Shown: piece after piece, positions 7,784 through 17,020 of the stretch | Layout: every line of letters starts with the position of its first letter | How positions within the stretch are numbered: position 1 is the stretch's first letter | Source of the DNA: Bacteroidales bacterium | Lineage (GTDB): Bacteria; Bacteroidota; Bacteroidia; Bacteroidales; Tenuifilaceae | NCBI GenBank assembly: GCA_020636835.1 | Contig: JACJXC010000006.1 | Span: 124,001 to 188,000 of the forward strand | Reading direction: 5' to 3' | Length of the DNA stretch: 64,000 nt | The notes under the pieces: generated by a model | What the model was told of the DNA's origin: nothing | Database searches by the model: none | Seen by the model: the letters and a program-made list of their open reading frames with translations, nothing else | Position numbers and translations under genes: made by a program

Positions 7784-10700
7784 TTAGTATAGTTCTTTGA
7801 AGTTTACCTTTTTGGCAATTCTGTTCGATTTTCGGCGTTTTGTGCGTACCGATCGTACATGGATTAAGTAGTACATAACCGGAATTAGTATCAATGTAAG
7901 AAATGTTGCAAAGCTTAGCCCGAAGATGATTGTCCAGGACAGTGGCCCGAAAAAGGCCACGTTGTCGCCGCCAAAATGTATGTGCGGGTTTAGCTCTGTG
8001 AAGAACGTTACAAAGTTAATGTTCATACCTATTGCAAGAGGTACTAGCCCGAGTATTGTTGCTGTTGCGGTAAGTATAACAGGGGTTATACGTGTTTTAC
8101 CAGCTTCAACAATTGCATCGCGCGTTTTCATCCCTTTTGCTATTAAAACATCGGTGAACTCCACCAGCAGGATTCCGTTGCGAACAACAATTCCGGCCAG
8201 GGCAACAATTCCCATCCCGGTCATAATGATCGAAATTGTCATGTCGAAAAGCATGTAGCCCAGGAGTACTCCAATTATGCTGAATACTACTTCCGAGATG
8301 ATAATTATGGGTTTCGACATGGAGTTGAACTGGGTTACCAAGATGAACATGATTAGGAAGAGCGCCAGTAGCATGGCATTCATCAGGAAAGCCATCGATT
8401 CTTGTTGGTCCTCTTGCTCGCCGGTGATTTTTATATCGATATTGGTGGCCTTATCGAAGGCAGGAATTGCTTTGTAGATTTGCGGGATAATCTCGTTGGC
8501 GGTGTAGCCATCCAGTACGTTCGACGATAGCGTGATCACACGTTTTAGGTTAAGCCTGTTGATTTGCCCATAGCTGTTTACGTAATCGACCTTGGCCACC
8601 GATGAGAGCGGGATTTGTCGGAGAATCCCGCTGTTCATGTCGCGGTAGGTGATGGGGAGGTTTAGTAGTTGCTCAATATCGTTCCTCTGGCTCTCCTCGA
8701 ATCGAAGCATAATGGGGTACTGTTCTTCGCCCTCGCGGTATTTCGATATTTCGCTTCCGAATAGCGCTGTTCGGATGGTTCCCCCGACCATTCCGGCCGA
8801 AATACCTTCCAGGTTTGCCCGTTCTCTATCGAGGTTGATAATAATCTCCGGTTTGGTGGTGGCAAAATCCGATTTTAGGTCTTCAATTCCGGCAATGCCC
8901 AACGAGTCGATATGGCGTTTGAATCGGTTGGTTGTTTTAACCAGTTCCTCCAAGTTTTCGCCCGAAATCTCAATGTTGATGGGTTTCCCGGTGGGTGGCC
9001 CCATCTGGTTTTTGTCCACCACTATTTCGGCTCCGGGGATGTCCCTTACCGATTTGCGAATTTCGCCGAGGTAAACGTTTGTACTTTGCCCTTGGCGTTT
9101 GGCGTGTTCTACAAAGTTAACTGCGACCTTTGCCAGGTGCGACAACTTGGTGAAGTTGTCGAATTCGTCTTCCGATGCGGAGAATGCCACGTTTGTTACG
9201 ATGGATTCGACAATTGGGTTGTTTGTGCCTAGAACCGAAACCACTCTTTTTTCAACAATTTTAGCAACGGAATCCGTTGTGTTGATATCGGTACCCACCG
9301 GCATTTTGATGTAGGTGTTAATGGTGTTGGGCTCGTTGTCGGGGAAAAATACAACGGGGGTGTGAACGATGTTGTTCAGAATCAGGGTAACAATGAATAG
9401 TGCGATCATTCCCCACATCAGCTTTGCGGGGCGTTTGCCTTCCAGTACCCATTTGAGTAGATTTTCGTAACGGCGCATCATGGCTGGGATAAATCTGTGC
9501 TGGAAATTTCTCAGCATCTTAAATCCGTACAGATTGTGTAGCCCAATTATGATTCCCATTAAAACTACAAAGTTTGCAATGCCAAAGAACCCCGCAATGT
9601 ATAGCAGTACGGCGCCTATGCCTAGGAATAGCAGTATCCTGTAAAGTTTTTTTCGGGGGATGGGATGTTCGCCCTCGTCGTGCTTCATAAAATCAACTGC
9701 AAAAACGGGGTTGAAGAAGTAGGCTACCACCAGCGATGCGAATAGCGTTAACATTAGGGTTATTGGGATGTAACTCATAAACTCGCCCACAACTCCTGGC
9801 CAAAATGCCAGCGGGAAGAATGGTGCTAGCGTGGTGAGTGTTCCCGATAGAATTGGGATGAATACTTCGCCTGCAGCATATTTGGCTGATGTTTTTATGT
9901 CCATGTTGGTTTTTTTGAAAATACGGTGCGTATTCTCGATAACCACAATGGCATCGTCAACCACTATCCCCAGGGCGAATATGAATGAGAACATTACAAG
10001 CATGTTCATCGTAAAGTCCATGTGCGGTAGCACTATGTATGCTAAGGCCATTGATAGTGGTACCGATAGCGCCACAAATAGTGAGTTTACAAGGCCCATA
10101 AAAAACATCAACACAATGGTAACCAACACAAACCCGATGATAATTGTGTTGTTCAGCTCGTTCAGGGTGTTACGGGTGTAGTGCGATTGGTCGCCGGTGA
10201 TCTCAACTGCTAGGTTGGCTGGGAATATACTCTTCGACATATCGTCCTTTATTGCCTTTATTTGATCCGATGCGTCGAGCAGGTTCTGTCCGCTTTTCTT
10301 AATAACATTGAGGTTGACAACGTTTTTGCCATCGAAACGGGCAAAGCTCTCCACCTTTTTGAATCCATCTTTTACCCTGGCGATATCCTTGAGTTTAACC
10401 TGAGCGCCGCTTGCTGAGTTAACCACGATATTCATCACGTCTTCAACGCTCTTGAATTCTCCAATAATACGGATGGAGCGGCTCATCCCTTGCAGGTCGA
10501 TATTGCCGCCCGATACGGTCATGTTGTCGTAGCTTACGGCCTGTTCAACATCCCTGAATGTTAGGCTTGCCGCGCGCATTCTGTACATATCAATGTCTAT
10601 CTGTATTTCGCGATCGAGTGCCCCCACAATATCAACCCGGGTAATTTCCTTAAGCCCTTCAATCCGATCCTGCATGTCGTCGGCGTATTTCTTCAGCTTG

Positions 10701-11176
10701 TCAAGTGGCATGTCGCCCGACAGGTTGATGGTCATGATGGGGATTTCGCTTAGCTCCACTTCGGCCACTACGGGTTCTACAAATAGCTCGTCGGTAGGTA
10801 GGTCCTTTTTGGTTTTATCCACCGCATCGTTAACCTTTTGCTTGGCATCCTTTAGCTCAACATCGGTGTTGAATTCAACAATGATGGCCGAAAAGTCTTG
10901 TACCGAGCGCGACGATATTTTTTTAACGCCGCTAATGGATTTTATGTTTTTTTCCAAGGGGCGCGTAACCAGGTTCTCCATGTCAACCGGCGATGTGCCG
11001 GGGTAGATTGAGTTCACAATGATCATAGGAATCTCAACCTCGGGCATTTGTTCCTTGGGTATTGTTAGGTAATTAATTATCCCAAATACGGAGATTATGA
11101 AAACCAGCACATAAACACTTATTTTATTGTCTATGGCCCAGCTGGTAACAAAGAATTCTTTAAATTTCTTTTCCAT
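7784..11176 (-). CDS. RND-family efflux pump, inner-membrane transporter
   Basis: A proton-driven resistance-nodulation-division transporter of 1130 residues. It is the inner-membrane part of a tripartite pump with the adaptor and outer-membrane factor encoded upstream. It has TM1 near residue 20, two large periplasmic loops (SGVKKISSRSVQDFSAIIVEF in the porter domain) and the TM4 proton-relay signature GIVVDDAIVVIENT with paired Asp. It also has the repeated C-terminal half (AGIVVRNGILLVEFTD, SMSKPIIIISEVVF). Between TM6 and TM7 there are extra hydrophobic stretches (RILLFLGIGAVLLYIAGFFG, NFVVLMGIIIGLHNLYGF). It starts 35 bases after the adaptor stop. The substrate cannot be read from the sequence. 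Confidence 0.93.
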   Translation of the reverse strand: MEKKFKEFFVTSWAIDNKISVYVLVFIISVFGIINYLTIPKEQMPEVEIPMIIVNSIYPGTSPVDMENLVTRPLEKNIKSISGVKKISSRSVQDFSAIIVEFNTDVELKDAKQKVNDAVDKTKKDLPTDELFVEPVVAEVELSEIPIMTINLSGDMPLDKLKKYADDMQDRIEGLKEITRVDIVGALDREIQIDIDMYRMRAASLTFRDVEQAVSYDNMTVSGGNIDLQGMSRSIRIIGEFKSVEDVMNIVVNSASGAQVKLKDIARVKDGFKKVESFARFDGKNVVNLNVIKKSGQNLLDASDQIKAIKDDMSKSIFPANLAVEITGDQSHYTRNTLNELNNTIIIGFVLVTIVLMFFMGLVNSLFVALSVPLSMALAYIVLPHMDFTMNMLVMFSFIFALGIVVDDAIVVIENTHRIFKKTNMDIKTSAKYAAGEVFIPILSGTLTTLAPFFPLAFWPGVVGEFMSYIPITLMLTLFASLVVAYFFNPVFAVDFMKHDEGEHPIPRKKLYRILLFLGIGAVLLYIAGFFGIANFVVLMGIIIGLHNLYGFKMLRNFQHRFIPAMMRRYENLLKWVLEGKRPAKLMWGMIALFIVTLILNNIVHTPVVFFPDNEPNTINTYIKMPVGTDINTTDSVAKIVEKRVVSVLGTNNPIVESIVTNVAFSASEDEFDNFTKLSHLAKVAVNFVEHAKRQGQSTNVYLGEIRKSVRDIPGAEIVVDKNQMGPPTGKPINIEISGENLEELVKTTNRFKRHIDSLGIAGIEDLKSDFATTKPEIIINLDRERANLEGISAGMVGGTIRTALFGSEISKYREGEEQYPIMLRFEESQRNDIEQLLNLPITYRDMNSGILRQIPLSSVAKVDYVNSYGQINRLNLKRVITLSSNVLDGYTANEIIPQIYKAIPAFDKATNIDIKITGEQEDQQESMAFLMNAMLLALFLIMFILVTQFNSMSKPIIIISEVVFSIIGVLLGYMLFDMTISIIMTGMGIVALAGIVVRNGILLVEFTDVLIAKGMKTRDAIVEAGKTRITPVILTATATILGLVPLAIGMNINFVTFFTELNPHIHFGGDNVAFFGPLSWTIIFGLSFATFLTLILIPVMYYLIHVRSVRTKRRKSNRIAKKVNFKELY

Positions 11177-11211
11177 GGGTTTAGTTTTATCCCATTAATC
11201 AATTATACAAA

Positions 11212-12336
11212 TTAAAATCGCACCGATTCGCCATCGATTAATTCTTGAAATCCTGTGGTGATAACCTTTTCGCCAACGGTTAACCCGCTAACCACCTCGG
11301 CAATTCCGTTGTAGCTTTGCCCAATTTTTACCATTTGTTTTGAGGCTACCCATCCATTCCCTTTTTGTTTTAGAACATAAACATACGATCCGTTGCTGTC
11401 CTGTTGTATGGTATTCATCGAGAGGGTTATGGCATTCTTGTTTTGGTAGTCGTTGATTTGGATAATCGATACCATATTGGCTTTAAGGTCGGGGCTGTTG
11501 CTGTTTATTTTTGTTTCGATGGAGAAGGATCTGTTAACCGGGTTGATGTAGTTGCTCACAAAATCAACAGTCGATGCAATTTCTTTGTTGGCATCGGGGA
11601 ACTGAACGATGAGTTTGTCGCCTTTTTTAACCCGGGCAGAGTAGGCCTCGGATACCTCGGCTTTAACCCGTAAACTGTTGAAGGCAACAACCCGGTAGGC
11701 CACTAGCCGTGGGTCGGGCGAAACAATTCCCCCAATCTTGATGTTGCACTCCTCAATTGTTCCGGCTATGGGCGATTTGATTTTGAATTTATCAACCTGT
11801 TGTTTTAGCGATGCTATTTGTTGTTCCAACGATTCCTTGTTGGTTTTGGCTTGCAGATACTGGAGTTCGCTACCAATTTTTTGATCCCACAACTTTTTCT
11901 GTTTGTTGAAAACATCCTCGGCAAGTTTGTATTGCGATTCCAAGCTTTGTAGTTGGCTTTTGTATTGCGCATCGTCAATTTGGGCTAGTGTTTGTCCTTT
12001 GGTTACGCGTTGCCCCACATCGGCGTATTTTGCAGCTATTGTGCCGGGCGCTTCGGCAATAACCGCAACGTTTTGGTCGCCATCCAACAATCCCTGCACT
12101 CTTACGTAGTGGTTGAACTCGGTTGGTTTTATCTCCGTAATTCCTACAAATGTTGCTTTGTCGTGGCTTGTGGTGGAGTCGCCCTCTGCTTTAATGGCGG
12201 CTTCGAGCTCCTTGATTTTTTCTGCAATTTGGTTTTGTTGATCTTTCAGCTTCGTAAGTTCGGCTTTTTTGTCCGAGCCACATGAAAGAATCCCGAATAC
12301 TATTGCAGTAGTTGCTACTATCTGAATTGCTCTCAT
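11212..12336 (-). CDS. RND efflux periplasmic adaptor (membrane fusion protein), lipoprotein
   Basis: This 374-residue adaptor bridges the pump and the outer-membrane channel. A lipoprotein signal ends at the lipobox LSCGSD (Cys about 19). A coiled coil follows (KLKDQQNQIAEKIKELEAAI), then the biotinyl-lipoyl half-motifs (GTIAAKYADVGQRVTKGQTL and KSPIAGTIEECNIKIGG) flanking an alpha-hairpin. A beta-barrel and a membrane-proximal domain complete it (VVSGLTVGEKVITTGFQELIDGE). It sits between the outer-membrane factor and the pump, with a 167-base gap on its upstream side that holds nothing recognised. Confidence 0.92.
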   Translation of the reverse strand: MRAIQIVATTAIVFGILSCGSDKKAELTKLKDQQNQIAEKIKELEAAIKAEGDSTTSHDKATFVGITEIKPTEFNHYVRVQGLLDGDQNVAVIAEAPGTIAAKYADVGQRVTKGQTLAQIDDAQYKSQLQSLESQYKLAEDVFNKQKKLWDQKIGSELQYLQAKTNKESLEQQIASLKQQVDKFKIKSPIAGTIEECNIKIGGIVSPDPRLVAYRVVAFNSLRVKAEVSEAYSARVKKGDKLIVQFPDANKEIASTVDFVSNYINPVNRSFSIETKINSNSPDLKANMVSIIQINDYQNKNAITLSMNTIQQDSNGSYVYVLKQKGNGWVASKQMVKIGQSYNGIAEVVSGLTVGEKVITTGFQELIDGESVRF

Positions 12337-12503
12337 AAGTTATTTAGTGTTATATTGTTATCATTATTATTGGTTTTTGCCCGTGCGAAATGTTTTGTTA
12401 GCTAATTATTAATGCTTTACATTTTCGATTTCAACAGTTTTTATTGGTCGGATGGAACACCCAAATTTTGGCTTCGCCCAGCTCGTAAAAAGTCCTCGGT
12501 TGT

Positions 12504-13934
12504 TCATAAGTGCTTATGCAAACTTACTTTAGTGGGTGTTTCATATTTTTTCAAAATTCTATCGAGTTTTGTTTTGCTTTGCAGCAGTTGCAGCATCGAG
12601 TTGTAGTAGTTCGATTGTGCTGTTAAGTACTGCCCTTGGTTCTGTGTTAGTTCAAAGCTTGAGGCAACCCCCTCGGTGTACTTAATTATGGTTTTGTCGT
12701 ATATTTTCTTGCTCAGAGCCATGCTCTCCTTGTTCATGTTGAAGTTGCTGAATGCGGTTATGTAATCGCTTTTAGCTTGGTCGTATTCCATTATCAACGA
12801 TTGCTCAATGTTGGTTTTGTTGAGTTGCGATTGTTTTAGCGATAGCTTTGCTTGGCTCACTTTGGCTTGTCGCATCCCACTCGAGAATATTGGGAGGTTA
12901 ATGGATACGCCTGCGATATCTTTCATTGCAAAGTTGAACGAGGGCTCGTTTAGTTGTTCTTGATGTTTGTAAAAGCCCGATATTGTTGGTAGGAATGTCG
13001 CTCTCTCTCTCTTTAAGCTTAATTCGGAAAGTTTAACTTGGGTATCTGTAAGCTGCATGTCAACGGTATTTTCGACATAGAACTCCTGCGTGCCAACAAA
13101 TCCCAGATTGCATTTTTCGATAACTTCGGGTAAGCGTTCGGTTAGGGCAATGGGTTGGGCGAAATCAAGACCCAGCTGTAGCTTAAGAAGTTTTGTGAGT
13201 ATCTCCTTTTGAGCATTTAGCGAGTTTATTAGCGTTTCGATATTGGTTTTGTTGATTTTGATCTGATCAACATCTGTCTCCTCATTAAAACCCACTTCGT
13301 TCATCTTTGCTAGGTCGTTGTATGTTTTATTCATAGCCTCTAGGCTTTGGTTTAAAACCGAGATGTTTTCTTCCACAACCTGAATCATATAGTACGAATT
13401 GGTTACGCTTTCCATGGTTTGGTTTTCGGTTCGGACCAAACTTTTTTCCGATAATTGTTTGAAAACCTTTGATGCTTGAAGTCCAACAATGTACTCGCCG
13501 CTGAAGATTAGTTGCGATACTGTTAAATCGAACGTGGTGTTGTTTTTTACTGCCATACTCATTTTTTCGCCAGGCATGTAGTACTGATACAGCCCAGGTG
13601 CAATTTCTTGCTGCTGAAGATCGGGTATTTGGGGTAGTGGCGATGGCGATAAGCCTGCCATCGGGAAACTGAATTCTGGAACTTTAAAGATGTGCTGGTA
13701 GTTGGCCGATAGGCTTACCTGAGGCAAACCAATGGCTGTGGTTTCCCAAACTTTCTTCTTGGCCGATTCCACATCGATTTTAGCCGATTGAACAGACCTG
13801 TTGTACTGAAGTGCATAGCATTGCGCATCGGTTAACGAAAGTCGTAGTGTGTCGCTCTTCATTTCCTGGCTAAAGGTGTATGTTGAACACGAAACCCCAA
13901 TTAATACAAGTAATCCGTTATAAATCCATTTCAT
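12504..13934 (-). CDS. TolC-family outer-membrane efflux protein
   Basis: The outer-membrane channel of the tripartite pump, 476 residues. A signal peptide is present (about residues 1-22, ending SCSTYTFSQ). Two outer-membrane-efflux repeats of long alpha-helices follow (LTDAQCYALQYNRSVQSAKID; VKLSELSLKRERATFLPTISG), with the typical second-half phrase VSINLPIFSSGMRQAKVSQAK. It follows the tetR gene by 24 bases and belongs to the same operon. Confidence 0.92.
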   Translation of the reverse strand: MKWIYNGLLVLIGVSCSTYTFSQEMKSDTLRLSLTDAQCYALQYNRSVQSAKIDVESAKKKVWETTAIGLPQVSLSANYQHIFKVPEFSFPMAGLSPSPLPQIPDLQQQEIAPGLYQYYMPGEKMSMAVKNNTTFDLTVSQLIFSGEYIVGLQASKVFKQLSEKSLVRTENQTMESVTNSYYMIQVVEENISVLNQSLEAMNKTYNDLAKMNEVGFNEETDVDQIKINKTNIETLINSLNAQKEILTKLLKLQLGLDFAQPIALTERLPEVIEKCNLGFVGTQEFYVENTVDMQLTDTQVKLSELSLKRERATFLPTISGFYKHQEQLNEPSFNFAMKDIAGVSINLPIFSSGMRQAKVSQAKLSLKQSQLNKTNIEQSLIMEYDQAKSDYITAFSNFNMNKESMALSKKIYDKTIIKYTEGVASSFELTQNQGQYLTAQSNYYNSMLQLLQSKTKLDRILKKYETPTKVSLHKHL

Positions 13935-13958
13935 GTGGTAAAGTGTTAAATATTTGCA

Positions 13959-14591
13959 CTATAAACTGTTTAAATCCTCTATGTCAAAATTCTGTAGTTT
14001 ATTCTCAAGGAATTCGATCCCTTTTTCGTTGGCTATGCCCCGTATGTGGTATATAAATATCTCTTGAAAGAAGGCGTTTGATGTGAACTCCTCTATGCTG
14101 AAAAAATCATTGTCAATTGTGTTCTCTATTCTCGATAGGTGCAGTTTTGCTATTATATTTTCGTCAAGATCCTGTCTGTATATTCCCTCGAGTTTCCCTT
14201 GGCGTACATTCTGTGCGATGTTTTTGTATAGTTTTTCGTAACGTATTTCTGCAAATCGTTTGAAGTGTGCTGGGTAGTAGCGCTTTAGGTCGTGGAAAGT
14301 GATGGGGTTCATGCTCTTGAGCCGTTTGTTTACTATTTTGCTAATCCTAAGCAGTTCCTCAATGGCGTTCCTCGATGGGTCTTTTTCGCATGTTATTTGA
14401 TCTTTAAATGCATCTATTTGCATGTCCACCACTTTGCTTACCAAGTCATCCTTGTCGGTAACGTATTTGTACAACGTTTTTTTTGAGATCCCCAGATGCG
14501 TAGCAACGTCGTCCATGGTAACGCTTTTTATACCGCATTTTAAGTACAGCGCATGTGTTTTTTCTACTATATGTTTAAGTTCTCTGCTCAT
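13959..14591 (-). CDS. TetR-family transcriptional regulator of the efflux operon
   Basis: About 210 residues. The N-terminal TetR helix-turn-helix is clear (ALYLKCGIKSVTMDDVATHLGISKKTLYKYVTDKDDLV, about 14-51), followed by an all-helical ligand-binding half with no close motif. It is the first gene of the efflux operon and probably represses it, releasing on ligand. The ATG at 14591 is chosen because the -7 box at 14616-14623 overlaps the longer open frame, which begins at 14618. Confidence 0.9.
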   Translation of the reverse strand: MSRELKHIVEKTHALYLKCGIKSVTMDDVATHLGISKKTLYKYVTDKDDLVSKVVDMQIDAFKDQITCEKDPSRNAIEELLRISKIVNKRLKSMNPITFHDLKRYYPAHFKRFAEIRYEKLYKNIAQNVRQGKLEGIYRQDLDENIIAKLHLSRIENTIDNDFFSIEEFTSNAFFQEIFIYHIRGIANEKGIEFLENKLQNFDIEDLNSL

Positions 14592-14615
14592 GGGGTTTAT
14601 TGAAAACTGAGGAAA

Positions 14616-14623
14616 CAAAATTA
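14616..14623 (-). promoter_or_regulatory. Efflux-operon promoter, -7 box
   Basis: The minus strand reads TAATTTTG, matching TAnnTTTG, about 25 bases before the tetR ATG. It is the natural target for autoregulation; no obvious long palindrome was identified at it. Confidence 0.5.
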
Positions 14624-14821
14624 GTAAAAAATGTTCCCTCGGTTTCGTGTTTACATGTTAACTTTTTGTTACTCTTTCATAATTAAGGTTAAATTAAGTG
14701 TGTTGGTAGTTATTGTCTTTGGTAATTGTGGATTCCTATTTCACCCGTTTTTTCCAAAAATTCTTATTGTTTTTTGTTTCGGTTCGACTCATTTTTCCGT
14801 AAATTGTATTGGGTAAAAGTA

Positions 14822-17008
14822 ATGTTGATGTCAATGAGTAGGCTGGTTGTCAGGATGTTGGTGTTTGTGGTTTTCTGGGTTGGGTTGGGCAGGCAAGCGG
14901 TTGCTCAGTTCAACTTGGATACAATAAATTCTGCTAGGATTTTTCAACTTAGCCTCGAGGAGTTAATCAACATTCCCGTTTACTCTTCAGCAAAGTTTGA
15001 GCAAAAACAGGCCGAGGCCTCCAATGTGGTTTCTGTTATTCCGAATGATATTATCAGGGGGATGGGGTTGCAGTCAATTAACGACATACTGTCGTTTCAG
15101 CCGGGTTTCTTTGTAACGCAGGACTACGAGCGTCGGACCGTTGGTTTTCGCGGGATGTTCGAGGGGTGGAACAATAACCATATCCTCATGCTGATTGATG
15201 GAATTCCCTTTAACGATAATCTGTACGGAACTGCCTACTCCTGGGATATCACACCGGTTACCTACATGAATTCCGTGGAGGTGGTTTTTGGTCCCGGCGG
15301 AGCCCTATACGGTTCCAATGCAATGAATGGGGTTGTTGCGCTAAATACATTTACGGTTCCCGATATTAATGGGGTGGGGTGGGCTAATTTACGCTTGGGG
15401 TCCGCTGGGTATCAGTATTACGATATGGTAACTGGGGTGGAGAATACCGATTTTGGGGTAGTGGCATCTTATGCCGGGATGTCGACCAATGGAAACGAGT
15501 ACCTCTCGTTTGATGCGTCGGGACGAACCGATGCGCATGGGAGCCTGATGCGGTTTAAAACTAACGACACCCGGAGTTGTTCCTACTTTTTTACTAAGTT
15601 CTACGGAAAGGGTAAGTACAACGGTTTGATGTTTCAGTTCCATCAGCAAAACTGGGATTTTCAGACTGGTCATGGTTGGCTTTTCATTATTCCCGATCGG
15701 CCCGAGGATATGAAGGAGTACCGTCGGATATTCGCCTTAAGGTACGCCCCCTTACGGCTGGGTAAGCGATTTAACTATGAGGTTGCCTCTCGGTTTCAGG
15801 TTCACGGAATCGATTGGAGTATGCGGTACTATAATAGTGGCGCCCTCAACGGATACTACCCCGATGGTGTTTCGGAGTATCTCAAAACCAAGGCTTACGA
15901 TTTGTTTACCCGCGCACAGGTGAGCCTTACCCATGAGAAAAATAGCATTATAATTGGCGTTGAGAATTCCATCTTTTTTTATAATGGTGATGATGAGCAT
16001 TATGCAAATATTGATATGGATACGTGGAGCGATCCATCCAATCAGACATTTTATAGTTTGAAACCTTGGCTCGAGTTTGTGGTAGATAGGCCAGTGCACA
16101 ATGTTGCTGTTTATGCCCAATATTTGTCGCCTAAATTTTTAAAAAAATTGCAGATTACGCTTAGCGGACGCTACGATAGAATGTTTTTTGATTACGACGA
16201 TTTGCTAATCCCTTCGCATCCTGTGAAATCGAAAAATTTTCAGATGTTTACGCCTCGGGTAGCATTTGTGTACTCATTGTCCAACCAGTTTGTTCTAAAG
16301 GCTATATATGGCAAAGCATTTCGTACCCCTGCGCCTACCGAACTGTTTGGTTTCAACACTTTTACTTTATCTTCCAATATCCATGAGCTTAAGCCCGAAT
16401 TGCTTACCAATTTTGATTTGGGGTTTGTTTGGGAGCCTTTGTCCGGGTTTAACATGCGGTTGAATGGATTTTTAATGAGTTTCGAGAATCAAATTGCCTA
16501 TAGTGTGGTGAATAAGAACCTAAGCGCGAATATTTATACTCTAAAAACTTGCGGTGTTGAGTTTGCGGCTCAGTATGCCCAAAAGCATTTTACGGGCTTT
16601 ACCAATTTTTCGTATTCGCACCGATTCGATGAGGAAATTCTTGATAGCACTGTCGCGCTTAGTAAATCGAAGGTAACATGGGCTCCATCGCTGCTCCTGA
16701 AGTTGGGCGCAATGTATAAATTCAACGGGGTTTGTTTGTCTGCCTTGGGCTACTACCAGAATAAGGCGTACCGGAGAGAGTCCGATCAGTTTGATGGGAT
16801 GAACAGTTATCGCCCTTCAACCTATGTGGACGGATGGTTTTCCATGGATGCGAGGGCAGCCTATCAGTTAACCCGAAAGTCGGAGTTTAGCATTTCGGTT
16901 CGAAATGTGTTCAACTCGGAGCGGTATATCCCTAAAAATAACCAGTACCCATTCGATTACCGGTTGGATGGGCGGACTGTCATCGGTGAATATATTCTTA
17001 GGTTCTGA
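14822..17008 (+). CDS. TonB-dependent outer-membrane receptor
   Basis: About 728 residues. A signal peptide (residues 1 to about 30, ending GRQAVAQ) is followed by a plug domain (SLEELINIPVYSSAKFEQK, QSINDILSFQPGFFV, LMLIDGIPFND, VEVVFGPGGALYGSNAMNGVV). The beta-barrel ends in the C-terminal motif RTVIGEYILRF, with a terminal Phe. It is transcribed away from the efflux operon, and no SusD or TonB partner gene is adjacent, so the ligand (siderophore, cobalamin or other) is unknown. The ATG at 14822 gives a clean signal peptide, whereas the open frame from 14726 adds unlikely residues. Confidence 0.9.
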   Translation: MLMSMSRLVVRMLVFVVFWVGLGRQAVAQFNLDTINSARIFQLSLEELINIPVYSSAKFEQKQAEASNVVSVIPNDIIRGMGLQSINDILSFQPGFFVTQDYERRTVGFRGMFEGWNNNHILMLIDGIPFNDNLYGTAYSWDITPVTYMNSVEVVFGPGGALYGSNAMNGVVALNTFTVPDINGVGWANLRLGSAGYQYYDMVTGVENTDFGVVASYAGMSTNGNEYLSFDASGRTDAHGSLMRFKTNDTRSCSYFFTKFYGKGKYNGLMFQFHQQNWDFQTGHGWLFIIPDRPEDMKEYRRIFALRYAPLRLGKRFNYEVASRFQVHGIDWSMRYYNSGALNGYYPDGVSEYLKTKAYDLFTRAQVSLTHEKNSIIIGVENSIFFYNGDDEHYANIDMDTWSDPSNQTFYSLKPWLEFVVDRPVHNVAVYAQYLSPKFLKKLQITLSGRYDRMFFDYDDLLIPSHPVKSKNFQMFTPRVAFVYSLSNQFVLKAIYGKAFRTPAPTELFGFNTFTLSSNIHELKPELLTNFDLGFVWEPLSGFNMRLNGFLMSFENQIAYSVVNKNLSANIYTLKTCGVEFAAQYAQKHFTGFTNFSYSHRFDEEILDSTVALSKSKVTWAPSLLLKLGAMYKFNGVCLSALGYYQNKAYRRESDQFDGMNSYRPSTYVDGWFSMDARAAYQLTRKSEFSISVRNVFNSERYIPKNNQYPFDYRLDGRTVIGEYILRF

Positions 17009-17020
17009 TGGTGCGAAGTG